From Comamonas testosteroni (GTDB lineage: Bacteria; Pseudomonadota; Gammaproteobacteria; Burkholderiales; Burkholderiaceae_C): a stretch of 64,000 bases of DNA. The stretch lies in contig NZ_AWOR01000052.1 in assembly GCF_000761245.1 (NCBI RefSeq), forward strand, positions 1 through 64,000. The letters are read 5' to 3'. The notes below the pieces were generated by a model. The model was not told the DNA's origin. It worked only from the letters and a program-made list of their open reading frames with translations, and did not search any database. How positions within the stretch are numbered: position 1 is the stretch's first letter; each line of letters opens with the position of its first letter. This document shows, piece by piece, positions 62,651 to 64,000 of the stretch. Position numbers and translations under genes: made by a program.

Positions 62651-64000
62651 TCAGCGCCCCGCAGCGTACTTATCGCGCAGCTCGCGCTTGAGCACCTTGC
62701 CGATGGCACTGCGCGGCAGCTCGGCGATGAAGCGCAGATCGGCCAGGCGCTGGGTCTTGCCGGCTTGCTGGTTGTACCAGCCCATGATCTCCTCGGGCCG
62801 CGCCGGCTCTGCCGTGCGCGACACCACATAGGCCACGGGCGTCTCGCCCCATTGCTCGCAGGGCACGCCGACAACGGCCACGTCGTCCACGCCCGGGTGG
62901 GCACGCAACTGGGCCTCCAGGTCGCTGGGATAGATGTTGAAGCCGCCGCTGATGATCATGTCCTTGCGGCGGTCGAACAGGGTCAGGAAGCCGTCGGCAT
63001 CAAAGCGACCCACATCGCCCGTGCGGATGAAACGCTTTCCAGTGGCATCGAACCATTCGGCCTCGCGCGTCTTGGCGGGCTGACCGTGGTAGCCGCTCAT
63101 CATGCTGGCCGAATGGCCCACGACCTCGCCGTCCGCGCCGGGAGCGACCTCGCAGCCCTCCTCGTCGATGAGGCGTATGTCATGGCCTTCGGCGGGCTTG
63201 CCCACGGTATGCAGCTTGTCCGGGTGCAGATGGGCTTCGAGGATGCAGGTGCCCCCGCCTTCGGTCATGCCGTAGAACTCGGTCAGGCTGCCGGGCCAGC
63301 GCGCAACCACATCGGCCTTGAGCTCGGCGCGAAACGGTGCGCTGGTGCAGAACTTGGCCTGAAAGCTCGACAGGTCATGCTCGCCGAACTGAGGCAGCGC
63401 CATGATGCGCTGGTACTGCACGGGCACCAGCATGGTGTGGGTGACGCGGTGCTGCTGGGCCAGTTGCAGATAGCGCGCCGCGTCGAACTTGGGCATCAGC
63501 ACCACGCAGCCGCCGCTGCCCAGCGTGGGGAAGAACACCACCAGCGTGGTGTTGGAGTACAGCGGCGTGGCCAGCAGCGTCGTGCCCTCGGGGCCGTAGC
63601 CATAGACGCCGCCACGGTTGATATGGGTCCAGCGCATTCCGTGCGACTGCACGATGCCCTTGGGAGTCCCCGTGGTGCCAGAGGAATAGATGATGTTGAA
63701 CGGCGCCTCAGGCTCCACGCTCACGGGCGCGGGCTGCGCGCCTTCGGGCGCGAGCCAGTCCTCGAAGGCACGGCCGGGTGCGGCGCCGTCCAGCGAGATA
63801 CATTGCAGGGCGCTGTCGGCGGGCACCAGCTCCTGGGCCGCCTTGTCGAGGAACAGGTGATGCGCCTGGGCATCGCGCAGCATCGATGCCAGGCTGTCGA
63901 CCGTGGAGGATGGCGCCAGTGGCGCGACCACCACGCCCGCGCGCAGCGCGCCCAGGAATAGCGCGGCATAGCGCACCGAGTTCAACGCGCAGATGGCAAT
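62651..64000 (-). CDS. AMP-dependent acyl-CoA ligase (5' end outside window)
   Basis: The frame is open to base 64000; codons at 63986-64000 encode IAICA in the same frame. 449 visible residues. Adenylate-forming motifs in order: NIIYSSGTTGTPKG (P loop), FYGMTEGGGT, RTGDVGRFDADGFLTLFDRRKDMIISGGFNIYPSDLE, and the catalytic Lys in IGKVLKRELRDKY. First visible gene of the operon that continues with the aldolase, dehydrogenase and Bug genes. Acid substrate unknown. Confidence 0.9.
   Translation of the reverse strand: MAICALNSVRYAALFLGALRAGVVVAPLAPSSTVDSLASMLRDAQAHHLFLDKAAQELVPADSALQCISLDGAAPGRAFEDWLAPEGAQPAPVSVEPEAPFNIIYSSGTTGTPKGIVQSHGMRWTHINRGGVYGYGPEGTTLLATPLYSNTTLVVFFPTLGSGGCVVLMPKFDAARYLQLAQQHRVTHTMLVPVQYQRIMALPQFGEHDLSSFQAKFCTSAPFRAELKADVVARWPGSLTEFYGMTEGGGTCILEAHLHPDKLHTVGKPAEGHDIRLIDEEGCEVAPGADGEVVGHSASMMSGYHGQPAKTREAEWFDATGKRFIRTGDVGRFDADGFLTLFDRRKDMIISGGFNIYPSDLEAQLRAHPGVDDVAVVGVPCEQWGETPVAYVVSRTAEPARPEEIMGWYNQQAGKTQRLADLRFIAELPRSAIGKVLKRELRDKYAAGR

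Noticed and set aside
1-64000. CRISPR arrays, rRNA genes, integrases, prophage genes
   Set aside because: No spaced short direct repeats, rRNA-like sequence or phage/integrase motifs were noticed. Two tRNAs and one IS remnant are the only RNA and mobile features supported.

Overview
The window reads as chromosomal DNA of a betaproteobacterium of the family Comamonadaceae, most like Comamonas/Delftia. Evidence: high-GC coding sequence, the PuuD-type urate oxidase and purine-to-glyoxylate gene set, Bug-type solute-binding proteins, a maeB-type malic enzyme, and extragenic hairpin repeats of a Comamonadaceae style. No rRNA, phage or CRISPR array is visible. The species was not determined.

Layout. 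(1) 1-2948: the end of an arsenic-resistance operon on the plus strand (arsH, an MFS transporter, an ArsO-like flavoprotein). (2) 3422-8401: a four-gene chaperone-usher fimbrial operon on the minus strand (pilin, chaperone, usher, tip adhesin). (3) 8402-15269: an accessory, often AT-richer stretch. It holds two unknown plus-strand genes, an unrecognised minus-strand pair (a 523-residue protein followed by a 59-residue Gly/Ser-rich protein), a Rieske oxygenase divergent from a very AT-rich LysR gene, and several degenerate intergenic repeats. (4) 15270-38237: purine catabolism. Urate uptake (NCS2 permease), urate oxidation (PuuD), 5-hydroxyisourate hydrolase (UraH), a UraD-AllC fusion and allantoinase (PuuE) lead to glyoxylate. 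Gcl, Hyi, GlxR and GckA then take glyoxylate to 2-phosphoglycerate. A GntR regulator heads the puuE operon, and a TGTATACA-type motif recurs near four of these transcription units, suggesting one regulon. Unrelated genes are interspersed (XdhC, lipoproteins, DoxX, gamma-glutamyltransferase, MFS). (5) 38408-42058: maeB, tRNA-Ser(UGA) and a broken IS5-type element. (6) 42192-59228: iron uptake. Two related modules (small membrane protein, PepSY protein, DUF3325-like protein) each go with a TonB-dependent receptor, one under FecI/FecR. A MacAB plus NodT-type exporter lies between them, and a very short Fur-like protein overlaps the end of that operon. Fur-box-like palindromes precede the main units. 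(7) 59606-64000: tRNA-Gln(UUG) and a minus-strand operon (CoA ligase cut by the window edge, class II aldolase, 2-hydroxyacid dehydrogenase, Bug-type binding protein).

The best-supported hypotheses beyond routine annotation are the GntR-type motif shared by the purine genes, the unusual M20 peptidase in the allantoin operon, the macAB/NodT/mini-Fur arrangement in the iron locus, and the unrecognised 523-aa/59-aa gene pair. Family names come from recognisable motifs and remembered family features; no database search was possible.
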